From positions 1,116,001-1,180,000 of the forward strand of contig NZ_RPFW01000002.1 in assembly GCF_007827045.1 (NCBI RefSeq): a stretch of DNA of 64,000 nt, in the 5' to 3' direction. Below the pieces are notes generated by a model, which saw only the letters and a list, made by a program, of their open reading frames with translations, ran no database searches and had not been told where the DNA came from. Below, one piece after another: positions 1-8,232 of the stretch. Source of the stretch: Trebonia kvetii. GTDB taxonomy: Bacteria; Actinomycetota; Actinomycetes; Streptosporangiales; Streptosporangiaceae. Every line of letters begins with the position of its first letter. Positions within the stretch are counted from its first letter, which is position 1. Both the position numbers and the translations under genes were made by a program.

Positions 1-939
1 TGCCATCGCCCGCGCTCGGGTGGCGACTTGCGCGAGGTGTTCGAGGCCAGTATGCGGTGCCCAAACCTCGATGTAGACCGCGTCCTGAGGAGCGCTGGCC
101 GTGGCCCAGGTCGGGAAGTCGTTGACGTTGTTGAACACCAGGCGCGCGGGGGGGACTGCCCCGCGCACCCGGTCCAGCATCGTGGTGAAGCTGGCAGCGA
201 CGTCCACCTGCGTGCCATCGGGCCGGTGCGCGCGCTTGGGGTAGCCGTACTGGTCAAGGTGAAAGCCGTCGAATCCGAGCGCGGTCGCCGCCGACAGGTC
301 GGCGGTGAAGTGCGCCAGCCAGTCGCCGGCCGCGGGATCGACCAGAAAGAGAAAGTCGCCAAGCCCATACGGCTTCCCGGTCGGAGTTAGCAGCGCGTCA
401 TGCTCCCATGCTGGCCATTCATGAGGGCCGGCGGCGTAAACGGCGGCGTAGCCGAGGGCTTCGCTGCCCACCTGGTGGCAGGCGTCGATCAGGGCACGTA
501 CTTCGGCTAGCGAGACCGGCTGGCCGAGCGCATCGCGGTACTCATCCCCGCCGCCTAGCAGATCGGCGTGACGGTAGGCCCAGTCGTAGAACTGCACGCC
601 GGTCAGGTGGAGCCGGCGCAGATTGTCGGTGAAGCCCGCCAGGTCGCGGCCGGGACGGTAGTCGACGACGAAGCCGTAGCGCAAGACGGCGCGAGGGTTG
701 TCGGCGACCTGGAGTGCGCTACGCGCGAGCACGCGACCGCTGGCGCTTAGCTCCACGCCGTAGCCCCCGGACGGCAGGCGGCCCAGGCTGGCCATCCCGT
801 CCGCGCGGACGGACACCTGGCCGCTGGGCTCCCCGAGGTGGCGCAGCGTCAGCTCGGCTGGCCCGGCCAGGTCGCGGACTTCCAGCACCACGGCCTCATC
901 TGGCTGGTAAACGGCCTTGGTTGGCAGCAGGTCGGTCAT
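1..939 (-). CDS. GH66 family glycoside hydrolase (dextranase / cycloisomaltooligosaccharide glucanotransferase type), C-terminus outside window
   Basis: Partial: 313 codons from an ATG at 939 run open to base 1. The N-terminus is a beta-rich stretch (about 1-85) as in GH66, followed by a TIM-barrel part. The family nucleophile motif FHLDQ puts Asp at residue 229, and the acid/base motif YIEVW puts Glu at 291, so both catalytic residues lie inside the window. GH66 enzymes act on alpha-1,6-glucans. The ATG overlaps the stop of the upstream permease (ATGA), so it is the last visible gene of the sugar-import operon. No signal peptide is visible at the chosen start, which suggests a cytoplasmic enzyme acting on imported isomalto-oligosaccharides rather than a secreted dextranase. 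The exact activity (hydrolysis or cyclisation) is not decided by the sequence. Confidence 0.85.
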   Translation of the reverse strand, partial: MTDLLPTKAVYQPDEAVVLEVRDLAGPAELTLRHLGEPSGQVSVRADGMASLGRLPSGGYGVELSASGRVLARSALQVADNPRAVLRYGFVVDYRPGRDLAGFTDNLRRLHLTGVQFYDWAYRHADLLGGGDEYRDALGQPVSLAEVRALIDACHQVGSEALGYAAVYAAGPHEWPAWEHDALLTPTGKPYGLGDFLFLVDPAAGDWLAHFTADLSAATALGFDGFHLDQYGYPKRAHRPDGTQVDVAASFTTMLDRVRGAVPPARLVFNNVNDFPTWATASAPQDAVYIEVWAPHTGLEHLAQVATRARAMA

Positions 940-1805
940 CCCTTGACAGCTCCCGATGTCAGACCCTGGACGAAGTACCGCTGAAAGGCGAGGAACACCA
1001 CGATCACCGGGATGACCGCCATCATCGAGGCGGCGAACACCAATCCCCATAGCGTCGAGTTCTGGCCCTGGAACAGCGCGATAGCCAGCGGGAGGGTCTG
1101 CTTGGACGGGGTGTTGATGATGGTCAGCGCCCAGGCGAACTCGTCCCAGCTGGCCAGGAAGGTAAATATGGTGGCGGTGGCGAGCGCGGGCTTGGCCAGC
1201 GGCAGGATCAGCTGCCAGTAGCGCCGCCACGGCCCGGCCCCGTCGATGGCCATCGCCTGCTCGAGCTCGGCCGGGATCGCGGCGAAGAAGCCGCGCAGCA
1301 GGAAGGTGTTCAGCGGCAGCGACCCGGCGACGTAGAACACCACAAGCCCGGCCAGCGAGTCCAGCAGGCCCAGGTACTTGGCGAGCACGAACTGCGGGAC
1401 GATCAGCATCATCGCGGGGATCATCAGGCCGAGCAGCAAGAGGCGGTACAGCGCCTCCTTGCCACCGAAGTCGAAGCGGGCGAACCCGTAGGCCATCATC
1501 GAGCTGAGCAGCAGCGAGAGTGCTGTCGTGAGCACCGCGACGATCAGGGAGTTGATGAAGTACCTGGCGAAGTCGTACGAGGTCCAGGCTTCGGTGTAAT
1601 TCGACACGGTCGCCGGGTGCGGTATGAACTGCGGCGGCAGGCTCAGCACGAAGGCCTGGCTCTTGAACGAGGTCGAGAGCATGTACACGAACGGCAGGAT
1701 CATGATGCCCGCGCCGATGATCAGCACCGCATAGCGGCCGGAGACGGCGAGGGTGCGCCTGCGGGTGACGGTGCCGCGGCTGCGCATCGTGACGGAGGCC
1801 AGCAT
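936..1805 (-). CDS. carbohydrate ABC transporter permease, MalG type
   Basis: 289 residues with about six membrane segments after a short basic N-terminus. The cytoplasmic EAA loop that docks the ATPase is seen at about residues 181-201 (EQAMAIDGAG followed by the LPLAKPA turn). This is the second inner-membrane subunit of a CUT1-type sugar importer. Its start overlaps the stop of the other permease by one base (TGATG), and its stop overlaps the GH66 start, so translation is coupled through the operon. No ATP-binding subunit is encoded nearby; actinobacterial CUT1 importers often use a shared MsiK ATPase. Confidence 0.92.
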   Translation of the reverse strand: MLASVTMRSRGTVTRRRTLAVSGRYAVLIIGAGIMILPFVYMLSTSFKSQAFVLSLPPQFIPHPATVSNYTEAWTSYDFARYFINSLIVAVLTTALSLLLSSMMAYGFARFDFGGKEALYRLLLLGLMIPAMMLIVPQFVLAKYLGLLDSLAGLVVFYVAGSLPLNTFLLRGFFAAIPAELEQAMAIDGAGPWRRYWQLILPLAKPALATATIFTFLASWDEFAWALTIINTPSKQTLPLAIALFQGQNSTLWGLVFAASMMAVIPVIVVFLAFQRYFVQGLTSGAVKG

Positions 1806-2815
1806 CAGGCCTCCCGCGGGTCAGAGCGGAACGCGCGCAGCTGCACGAGGGACAAGACGAACACGAAGAGGGTCAGCACTACGGCGATCGCCGAGCCGTA
1901 GCCGAAGTCAAGGTTCTTGAAGGCCTGTTCATACATATACGTCAGCAGCACCTGCGTCGAGTCGGCCGGCCCGCCCCCGGTGACCAGCAGGACCGAGGTG
2001 AAGACGTTGAAGCCGCCGATGACCAGCATCACGGTGACGAATACGGTGGCCGGGCGGATCGCCGGCAGCGTGACAGCCCGGAAGCGCTGCCAGGCGTTGG
2101 CGCCATCCACCTGCGCGCTCTCCTGCAGTTCCTTCGGCACGCCTTGCAGCGCCGCGAGGTAGATCATCATGGACCAGCCGATGCCCTTCCATACGCCGAG
2201 CGCGGAGACGGCCACCATCCCGGTCCACCGGCCCCCCAGCCACGAGGTGGGTGTGCTTGTCAGGTGCGTGACGTCGTGCAGCATCCAGTTGACCAGGCCG
2301 CTGTCGGCGAACAGGTACTGGAACAGCAGCGAGACCACGACCCAGCTAGTGACCACCGGCAGGTAGAACAGTGCACGGAACAGCGCACGGCCGGGTGCCT
2401 TGTTGTTTAGCAGCATCGCCACCCCCAGCCCGAGCACGATCTGCGGCGGAACGGTGAAGGCCATGTACACCGCACTGTTGACCGCCGCCCGCCAGAACAC
2501 CGGGTCGTGGAACGCCCTGACGTAGTTACTGAATCCGGTGAAGGTGCTCGCGGCGGAGGCGACCACGTTCCAGTCGTAGAAGCTCATCTGGAACGCCCGG
2601 ATCATCGGGTAGATGATCAGCGCGATGAACAGCGCGAGGCCGGGAGCCAGGAACACCAGGGCGGTGCGCCGTTGCCGGGCGCGCGCCCGGCGGGCGGCGC
2701 GCCCGGCGGGCTGGGGGGCCGCCGGGCGGTGCCCACGTAGTCCGTTGCTGAGCGTGCGATTCTGGCGGGACCCCGCCGTGCCAGACGGCACGGCGGGGGT
2801 AACTCCTGTGGTCAT
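1805..2815 (-). CDS. carbohydrate ABC transporter permease, MalF type
   Basis: 336 residues. About 55 hydrophilic, Arg/Pro/Ala-rich residues precede the first membrane segment; the rest shows six helices and an EAA loop (ELQESAQVDGAN). It pairs with the MalG-type subunit encoded directly downstream. It lies 51 bp after the binding-protein stop in the same operon. The substrate follows from context: the ending GH66 enzyme points to isomalto-oligosaccharides or small dextrans (inference). The start ATG at 2815 gives the long basic N-terminus; a shorter start is possible but no better ribosome site was found. Confidence 0.9.
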   Translation of the reverse strand: MTTGVTPAVPSGTAGSRQNRTLSNGLRGHRPAAPQPAGRAARRARARQRRTALVFLAPGLALFIALIIYPMIRAFQMSFYDWNVVASAASTFTGFSNYVRAFHDPVFWRAAVNSAVYMAFTVPPQIVLGLGVAMLLNNKAPGRALFRALFYLPVVTSWVVVSLLFQYLFADSGLVNWMLHDVTHLTSTPTSWLGGRWTGMVAVSALGVWKGIGWSMMIYLAALQGVPKELQESAQVDGANAWQRFRAVTLPAIRPATVFVTVMLVIGGFNVFTSVLLVTGGGPADSTQVLLTYMYEQAFKNLDFGYGSAIAVVLTLFVFVLSLVQLRAFRSDPREA

Positions 2816-2866
2816 GGACCTGACGCTGCCTTAGGTTTCTTCGGGTGTCACTGACCGCGGTCTTCG

Positions 2867-4189
2867 TTAGTGTGTGGCGGTCAGCAGCGGGTCGATGTCG
2901 GCCGCCGCCTTGTCCAGCGCGGCGTGGACCGACTCGGTGCCGGTGAAGGCAGGAGTCAGGTCATTCTGCAGAACAGTGTCGATCTGCGGCGCCTGCGGCA
3001 CGGACGGGCGGGGCCGGGCGGTGGCCAGTTGCTTGATGAACGGGGCGAGATCCGGGTTCTGGGCGGCCTCCTGCGCGCCGAGTGACTTGACCACTGACAT
3101 CTGGCCCGTCTTGGCCATGGTGAGCTGGTACTCAGCGGTCTGCGTGAAGCGGATGAACTTCTCCGCCGCGTCCTGGTGCTGGCTGGAAGAGGTCATCACG
3201 ATATCTTCGCCGCCGACCACGGAGACCGAACCGCCCCGTCCGGCTGGCACCGGCGAGTAGGTGGGCTTGAAGTTGGGGTACTGCCCCGACCACACCCCGG
3301 TCATCCACGGGCCGTCCAGGATGGTGGCGTACTGACCCTTCGGCAGCCCGTCCGAGGTCTGCGTCGCGCCCTTGTCGCCGGTGATCAGGTTAGGGATCGC
3401 ACCGGCACGGTACAGGCTGACCAGCAGTTGCACGCCAGCGACGCTCGCGGGGCTGTTCAGGTACCCAGTCGCCTTGGTCTGCTGCTGGTTGGTCACCGAG
3501 CCGCCCGCGGACCAGATCCACGGGTAGACGTTCCAGCCCTGCAGGCCGCTGTCGGCGAAGATCGAGACCTTCGCGGCCTTCAGCTTCGGCGCGTCGGCCT
3601 TCACCTGGGCGAAGGTGGCGGGCGGGGTGGTGATCCCAGCAGCCTTCAGCGCAGAAGGGTTGGAGATCAGCACCCGGGTGTTGGTGTCCAGCGGCAGCCC
3701 GTAGTAGTGGCCGTTGAATAGGTTCGTCGCCAGGGCTCCCGGATAGGTGTTCGCGGACAGGGTGGAGAAGTCGCTCATCTTCTCGTCCAGCGGGGCGAAG
3801 ACGCCGAGGGCGCCCAGCTTCGGCACCCAGCCAAGGTCCGCGCGCACCAGGTCGGGAAGCTGCCCGCCCGCCGCGCTCGTGGTGAGCTTCTGCAGCATCG
3901 AGTCATAGGGAATGTCCACGTAGTTGACCGTGATGCCGGGGTTGGCCTTCTCGAACGCCGGGATGATCGTCTTGTTCAGGGCGTCGGTCTGCGTCTTGTT
4001 GCCGCCGTTCCCGTAAGTGCCCCAGAAGGTCAGGGTGACGTTGCCGGCCGCACTGGAAGAGGCCGAAGCGCTGGAGGTCGAGCCAGAGGATGGGCTAGAG
4101 GATGAGCTTGAGCACGCGCTAAGCAGGCCGACGCAGACAGTCAGGCCTGCGAGGCCAAGGGTCAGCGCTCCATTGCGGCGACGACTCAT
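2867..4189 (-). CDS. extracellular sugar-binding lipoprotein of ABC importer
   Basis: 440 residues from the ATG at 4189, which is preceded by TTGGAG seven bases upstream; a longer reading frame to 4309 lacks such a site. The N-terminus is a lipoprotein signal (MSRRRN, hydrophobic stretch, lipobox LLSAC near residue 24), then a long Ser-rich linker that holds the mature domain off the membrane. The rest is a family 1 solute-binding fold (bacterial extracellular solute-binding protein, CUT1). First gene of the operon with two permeases and GH66. A vegetative-type promoter with an operator-like element lies at 4306-4340. Confidence 0.92.
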   Translation of the reverse strand: MSRRRNGALTLGLAGLTVCVGLLSACSSSSSSPSSGSTSSASASSSAAGNVTLTFWGTYGNGGNKTQTDALNKTIIPAFEKANPGITVNYVDIPYDSMLQKLTTSAAGGQLPDLVRADLGWVPKLGALGVFAPLDEKMSDFSTLSANTYPGALATNLFNGHYYGLPLDTNTRVLISNPSALKAAGITTPPATFAQVKADAPKLKAAKVSIFADSGLQGWNVYPWIWSAGGSVTNQQQTKATGYLNSPASVAGVQLLVSLYRAGAIPNLITGDKGATQTSDGLPKGQYATILDGPWMTGVWSGQYPNFKPTYSPVPAGRGGSVSVVGGEDIVMTSSSQHQDAAEKFIRFTQTAEYQLTMAKTGQMSVVKSLGAQEAAQNPDLAPFIKQLATARPRPSVPQAPQIDTVLQNDLTPAFTGTESVHAALDKAAADIDPLLTATH

Positions 4190-4305
4190 GTCGGTACTCC
4201 AAGAAGGTGATCGAGGGGGTTGATCTGGGATTACGCAGGCCCGCGAGCGCGAGCGGAGTTGTCTGTCGTGGTCTCGTCCACGTCCTGCGTGGCTTGGTAA
4301 CGGGG

Positions 4306-4334
4306 ACACTAACGGAGTTGATTTCGTTCGTCAA
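4306..4334 (-). promoter_or_regulatory. promoter of the binding protein-permease-GH66 operon
   Basis: On the minus strand TTGACG (4334-4329) and TAGTGT (4311-4306) are separated by exactly 17 bp, close to the consensus for the principal sigma factor. The distance to the ATG at 4189 leaves a leader of about 110 bases. The -35 box sits inside the 4318-4340 element shared with the ROK gene promoter, so a bound repressor would block it. Confidence 0.65.
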
Positions 4335-4340
4335 GCAATC
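4318..4340 (-). promoter_or_regulatory. candidate ROK operator, copy 1
   Basis: This 23-bp stretch matches 17 of 23 positions of the stretch at 5662-5684 upstream of the ROK gene; both contain GTCAAGCAA and an upstream TTNATTT. Read on the minus strand the core is TTGA-N9-TCAA, a short inverted repeat of the size used by ROK/NagC repressors. Position over the -35 box fits repression. Binding by the neighbouring ROK protein is inference. Confidence 0.55.
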
Positions 4341-4396
4341 TATTCCGGGGATTGCGCGTCATGACCGCTCCCCGCCTGAGGGCCACCGGCCGGCTG

Positions 4397-5614
4397 CTAG
4401 TCGGGTACCTCGTCGACCAGCGTCATCAGCGATGCCAGCACGCCGTGCTTGAGCATTGTCGCCGCTGCTCCGCGCGCCCACGCCTCATCCGGAAGCGGTC
4501 GCACCACCAGCTGGCAGTCCTGCGCAGCGCTGGAGAACGCGCTTGCGGCGAGCTGCTCGGTCAGTGCGCCCATGAGCAGGTCGGAGGCATTGATGCCCTC
4601 GCCGGACAGGATGACCATCGGCGGGTTGAGCAGGTTGACCAGGGTCGCCAGCCCCAGCCCGAGAGCGCGCCCCGCCTGGCTGAAGGCCTCACGGGCACGG
4701 TGATCGCCTCCGTGCGCCAGGGCGGCGGCCTCGGCCAGGCTCTGCGGTACCGCGTCGTTTCCCTCGGCGATGGCACTCAAGATCGCGTCATCAGCGGCGA
4801 ACGTCTCCACACAGCCTCGCCTTCCGCAATGGCACAGCGGCCCTGCAGGGTCGACGATGTTGTGTCCAAGCTCTCCGGCCGCACCGCTGGCCCCGTGCCA
4901 TAGCTCGCCGTCGATAACGATGGCGCCACCCACACCAGATCCCACCGTGACCACAGCGAACGACGAGGTATCCCGGCCGGCCCCGAACCACAGCTCTGAG
5001 ACGGCGAGGGTGTTGACGTCGTTTTCGATAAGCACGGGCAAGTCCAGGGCCTCCGCCAGCATCTGCTGGGCGGGCACGTCGTGCCAGCCCAGCAGAGGCG
5101 AGTAGCGGACCACGCCCGCGCGCCCGTCTACATGTCCGCCGAGGCCAACTCCCACGCCGACGCAGGAACCGCCGATGCCCTGTGCGCCGAGCTGGAGGTC
5201 GTGCACGAGACGCGCTGCCTGCGCCACCACCAGTTCCGGGCCCGTCCCGGCCAGCGGGACGCGCAGCGAGTGGTGAACCTCCGCGTGCAGGTCAACGATG
5301 ACCCCGATGAGCTCGCGCTCGGTTACCTTAATGCCGATTGCGTTGTGCCGACGCGGCTGCACTGCCAGCGGGATAAGTCGGCGGCCCGGCCCCTCCGAGT
5401 ACCCCTCCTGCTCGACCACGTAGCCGTTGGCAATCATCGGCTTCACTAGCTTCGTCACCGCGGCCTGCGACATTCCGATCATGCGCGAGGCATCCCGCCT
5501 GGAGATCGGTCCCCGCGTCAGGATCGCTGTGAAGAGCGCAGCCAGGTGCTTCTCCCGTGATGACAACTGCTCCGACGGCTGCGCCGTGGCGGGGGTCTCT
5601 GCCTGAGTTGTCAT
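4397..5614 (-). CDS. ROK family transcriptional regulator
   Basis: 405 residues. An N-terminal winged helix-turn-helix (about 20-75, GPISRRDASRMIGMSQAAVTK) precedes a ROK sugar-kinase-like domain with the ROK glycine-rich signature and the zinc-binding CHCGRRGC cluster. ROK repressors sense sugars or sugar phosphates. I chose ATG 5614 over ATG 5620 because GAGAGG is well spaced for 5614. It lies just upstream of and parallel to the GH66-linked import operon, and its promoter carries the same element, so it very likely controls that operon and itself. Confidence 0.9.
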   Translation of the reverse strand: MTTQAETPATAQPSEQLSSREKHLAALFTAILTRGPISRRDASRMIGMSQAAVTKLVKPMIANGYVVEQEGYSEGPGRRLIPLAVQPRRHNAIGIKVTERELIGVIVDLHAEVHHSLRVPLAGTGPELVVAQAARLVHDLQLGAQGIGGSCVGVGVGLGGHVDGRAGVVRYSPLLGWHDVPAQQMLAEALDLPVLIENDVNTLAVSELWFGAGRDTSSFAVVTVGSGVGGAIVIDGELWHGASGAAGELGHNIVDPAGPLCHCGRRGCVETFAADDAILSAIAEGNDAVPQSLAEAAALAHGGDHRAREAFSQAGRALGLGLATLVNLLNPPMVILSGEGINASDLLMGALTEQLAASAFSSAAQDCQLVVRPLPDEAWARGAAATMLKHGVLASLMTLVDEVPD

Positions 5615-5661
5615 GCACATGCCTCTCGCGTCGTCTCATCACGTTGCCGGAGCCCACAACA

Positions 5662-5684
5662 TTAATTTAAGTTGTCAAGCAACC
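5662..5684 (-). promoter_or_regulatory. candidate ROK operator, copy 2 (autoregulatory)
   Basis: Located 48 bp upstream of the ROK start. It shares GTCAAGCAA and the TTNATTT block with 4318-4340. On the minus strand it contains a perfect TTGACA -35 box, although no convincing -10 is seen at 16-18 bp. The pattern is that of an autoregulated repressor gene. Confidence 0.5.
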
Positions 5685-5784
5685 AACGTCATGACACCTC
5701 CGCGCGCCCCAAAAGACTGCGGAAAGGGTTAAGGAACCCGGTCCCGGGGAGCAGACGGGCTCTCGCACTATAAGGAGGCCCGAC

Positions 5785-5979
5785 ATGGGTTTCATGGACA
5801 AGCTCCGTAACAGGTTCCAGATGAGCAAGGGCCGGGCCAAGCAGCACGCCGGCCGGGCGACAGGCGACCCGTACCTGGAGACCAAGGGTCAGGCCGAACG
5901 GATGGGCGGTGCCACGCGCCAAGTCGGCGAGCAGGCCAAGGACGCCGGCCGGAACATGAAGGACGCCTTCAAGGACTAG
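5785..5979 (+). CDS. CsbD-like small stress protein
   Basis: 64 residues, highly charged and without hydrophobic segments, beginning MGFMDKLRNRF and carrying the CsbD-type pattern of Lys/Gly/Gln-rich amphipathic repeats (GRAKQHAGRATGD, KGQAERMGGA). CsbD proteins are general-stress proteins of unknown biochemical function. A very strong ribosome site (AAGGAGG, 5773-5779) precedes the ATG. A short inverted repeat (GGGTT-AAGG-AACCC) lies in the leader, meaning unknown. It is parallel to the following L31 gene with about 95 bp between them. Confidence 0.8.
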   Translation: MGFMDKLRNRFQMSKGRAKQHAGRATGDPYLETKGQAERMGGATRQVGEQAKDAGRNMKDAFKD

Positions 5980-6075
5980 CGGTGCAGGGGGGAGGCGAAG
6001 CACGGACCCGTTGTGCGGAACATAGGTGGCGCCTGGCGCGTTGACCCAGTACTTCGTGAGAAGGGGAGGCTGGCC

Positions 6076-6336
6076 ATGAAACCAGGCATTCATCCCGACT
6101 ATCACCCGGTCGTCTTCAGGGACCGCGCGGCGGACTTCATGTTCCTCACGAAGTCCACGCTGACGAGCGGCCACACGATCGAGTGGGCGGACGGCAACAC
6201 CTACCCCCTGGTCGATGTGGAAATCTCGTCCGCGAGCCACCCGTTCTACACCGGCAAGTCCCGCGTCGTGGACACCGCCGGCCGGGTCGAGCAGTTCCGC
6301 CGCCGCTACGGCGACAATCCCGGCAAGAAGAAGTAG
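6076..6336 (+). CDS. rpmE2: 50S ribosomal protein L31, type B (zinc-independent)
   Basis: 86 residues starting [16 protein letters not shown], with the typical L31 core ([33 protein letters not shown]). It has no cysteine, so it lacks the CxxC zinc site of the standard L31 and is the C-minus paralogue that replaces zinc-bound L31 when zinc is short. In related actinobacteria such genes are under Zur; I could not see a clear Zur box upstream. The start is set by AAGGGGAGG at 6061-6069. A strong hairpin terminator follows. Confidence 0.93.
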   Translation: MKPGIHPDYHPVVFRDRAADFMFLTKSTLTSGHTIEWADGNTYPLVDVEISSASHPFYTGKSRVVDTAGRVEQFRRRYGDNPGKKK

Positions 6337-6352
6337 CTCAGCGCATGCGAAA

Positions 6353-6379
6353 GGGGCTCACCGCTGAGCGGTGAGCCCC
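6353..6379. terminator. bidirectional hairpin terminator between rpmE2 and the DHA2 exporter
   Basis: A perfect 12-bp stem (GGGGCTCACCGC, 6353-6364, paired with 6368-6379) closes a three-base TGA loop. It lies between the convergent L31 and MFS stops and can serve both strands, though neither side has a long T tract. Confidence 0.8.
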
Positions 6380-6396
6380 TCTCGCCGAGCCTTCGG

Positions 6397-8070
6397 CTAG
6401 CCGACCTCGACGGTGACCGTCGTCGCGGCTTCTGCCGTGGCCGCTTCGGCCTGCGCGCGGGCCTGATTGCCCGAGATCAGCCGCAGCGGGACTTCCTTCA
6501 GGAACAAGGACAGTACGACCGCACCCACGAGCAGGACCGCGGTGACCGCGAAAACGACGTCGCCCGCGCTTGAGAAGCCCGCGTAGAAGGGGTGGCTGAT
6601 CGCCCTGCCGAGACCGCCGAGGAACGAGGTGTCGTTCAGGCCGCCTGCCAGGTGGCTGTGCAGCGAGGCGACCTGATCCGGGTGCGCCTTGGCGGCCGCC
6701 TGGAAGGCCGGGTCCTGCTGCGCCGACGCGTAGGCACCGGCAATCTTGGTTCCGGCCAGTGAGAACAGGACGGACAGGAACACCGACGTGCCGAGCGTGC
6801 CGCCGATCGACCGGAAGAAGCTCGAGGAGGCGGACGCGACGCCCATGTCCTTGGCCGGAACCGAGTTTTGCATGGCGAGCACCAGGCTCTGCATGTTCAT
6901 GCCGAGGCCGAGGCCGAACAGCGCCGTGTAGACGTCGGTCTGCCACAGCGGCGTGTCCGCGCCGATCTGCGTCATCACGGCCATGCCGATGACCATGAGC
7001 ACCGAGCCGATGACCGGGAAGATCTTGTAGTGGCCGGTGCGCGCGGTGATCCGGCCGCAGGTCATCGAAGACAGCATCAGCGCGCCGACCATGGGGAGCA
7101 GCAGCAGGCCCGACGCCGCGGGCGAGGCGCCCTTGACGATCTGCAGGTAGAGCGGGATCACCGACAGGCCGCCGAACATGGCCATGCCGATGAGGGTGAC
7201 CTGGGCGGAGGCGACCGTGAAGGTGCCGCTGCGGAACAGCCGCAGCGGGATCAGCGCGTCGTCGCCCATCCGGTGCTGAATCCAGACGAACGCCGCGAGG
7301 CCCGCCGCGCCGACAAAGTAGCAGAGGAAGGCGGCCGCCGAGGCCCAGCCCCAGCCGCGGCCCTGCTCGGCCACGACGAGCAGTGGCACGAGACCGACCG
7401 CGAGCGCGACCGCGCCGCCCCAGTCGACCCGCCGCTCGCGGCGCACGAAGTCGATCCGCAGCACACGGGCGACGACGATCAGCGCCACGGCCGCCACAGG
7501 CACGTTGATGTAGAAGATCCAGCGCCAGCCGGAGACCCCGAGGAAGCTGTTCGCGCCGGACAGCAGGCCGCCGAGCACCGGGCCCAGAACCGACGAACTG
7601 GCGAAGACGGCCATCATGTAGCCCTGGTAGCGGGCGCGCTGACGGGGCGGGATGATGTCGCCCATGATCGCCAGGGCCAGCGGCATGATGCCGCCCGCGC
7701 CAATGCCCTGGAACGCGCGGAACGCGGCGAGCTCGTACATCGACTGGGCGAGGCCGCACAGCGCCGAGCCGGCCACGAAGATCACGATCGCCAGCATGAA
7801 CAGCCGCTTGCGGCCGAAGATGTCCGACAGCTTGCCGAACAGCGGCGCCGCGATCGTGGAGGTGATCAGGAACGCGGTCGTCACCCAGGCCTGCGCCGAC
7901 AGGCCGTGCAGGTCGTTGCCGATGGTCTTGATCGCGGTCGAGACGATCGTCTGGTCGAGCGACGCGAGGAACATGCCGAGCATCAGCCCGGACAAGATGG
8001 TAAGAATCTGCCGGTGACTCAGCTCCCCGTTCGGCGGGGCGGGAGCCGTCCGGCTCGCGGTGGCGGTCAC
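6397..8070 (-). CDS. DHA2 family MFS drug/proton antiporter (EmrB/QacA type)
   Basis: 557 residues, about 14 membrane helices, with the antiporter motif A after TM2 (GKLSDIFGRKR) and motif C region (GSSVLGPVLGG-like) in TM5. The family exports hydrophobic compounds in exchange for protons. GTG start at 8070, with AAGGA upstream. The gene follows a TetR gene on the same strand with a 162-bp gap that contains two CAACTA/TAGTTG inverted repeats, so substrate-induced derepression is likely. The C-terminal tail is rich in Ala/Thr. The substrate is unknown. Confidence 0.9.
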   Translation of the reverse strand: MTATASRTAPAPPNGELSHRQILTILSGLMLGMFLASLDQTIVSTAIKTIGNDLHGLSAQAWVTTAFLITSTIAAPLFGKLSDIFGRKRLFMLAIVIFVAGSALCGLAQSMYELAAFRAFQGIGAGGIMPLALAIMGDIIPPRQRARYQGYMMAVFASSSVLGPVLGGLLSGANSFLGVSGWRWIFYINVPVAAVALIVVARVLRIDFVRRERRVDWGGAVALAVGLVPLLVVAEQGRGWGWASAAAFLCYFVGAAGLAAFVWIQHRMGDDALIPLRLFRSGTFTVASAQVTLIGMAMFGGLSVIPLYLQIVKGASPAASGLLLLPMVGALMLSSMTCGRITARTGHYKIFPVIGSVLMVIGMAVMTQIGADTPLWQTDVYTALFGLGLGMNMQSLVLAMQNSVPAKDMGVASASSSFFRSIGGTLGTSVFLSVLFSLAGTKIAGAYASAQQDPAFQAAAKAHPDQVASLHSHLAGGLNDTSFLGGLGRAISHPFYAGFSSAGDVVFAVTAVLLVGAVVLSLFLKEVPLRLISGNQARAQAEAATAEAATTVTVEVG

Positions 8071-8128
8071 GATGAGGAGCCTTCCTTAGGGGTGGGCCTG
8101 GGGCGGGCGGAAAACTCCGCTTTGCCGT

Positions 8129-8148
8129 TAGTTGCGGCCTAACAACTA
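8129..8148. promoter_or_regulatory. inverted repeat in exporter promoter, site 1
   Basis: TAGTTG (8129-8134) and CAACTA (8143-8148) form a perfect 6-bp inverted repeat with an 8-bp spacer, 60-80 bp upstream of the exporter GTG. The half-sites are the same as those of the palindrome at 8164-8175. Candidate operator for the adjacent TetR protein. Confidence 0.55.
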
Positions 8149-8163
8149 TATCGACTGCCTCCT

Positions 8164-8175
8164 GCAACTAGTTGC
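8164..8175. promoter_or_regulatory. inverted repeat in exporter promoter, site 2
   Basis: GCAACTAGTTGC is a perfect 12-bp palindrome built from the same CAACTA/TAGTTG half-sites as the repeat at 8129-8148, but with the halves joined. The pair lies between the TetR stop and the exporter start. Confidence 0.55.
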
Positions 8176-8232
8176 CATGGTCAAGTATTCCCGGGGCACC
8201 GCGCTTTTCTTCCCCCGCCGCAAACCCGGCTC

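Noticed and set aside
5980..6075. Zur box before the zinc-free L31 gene
   Set aside because: No stretch close to the AT-rich Zur palindrome was found by eye.
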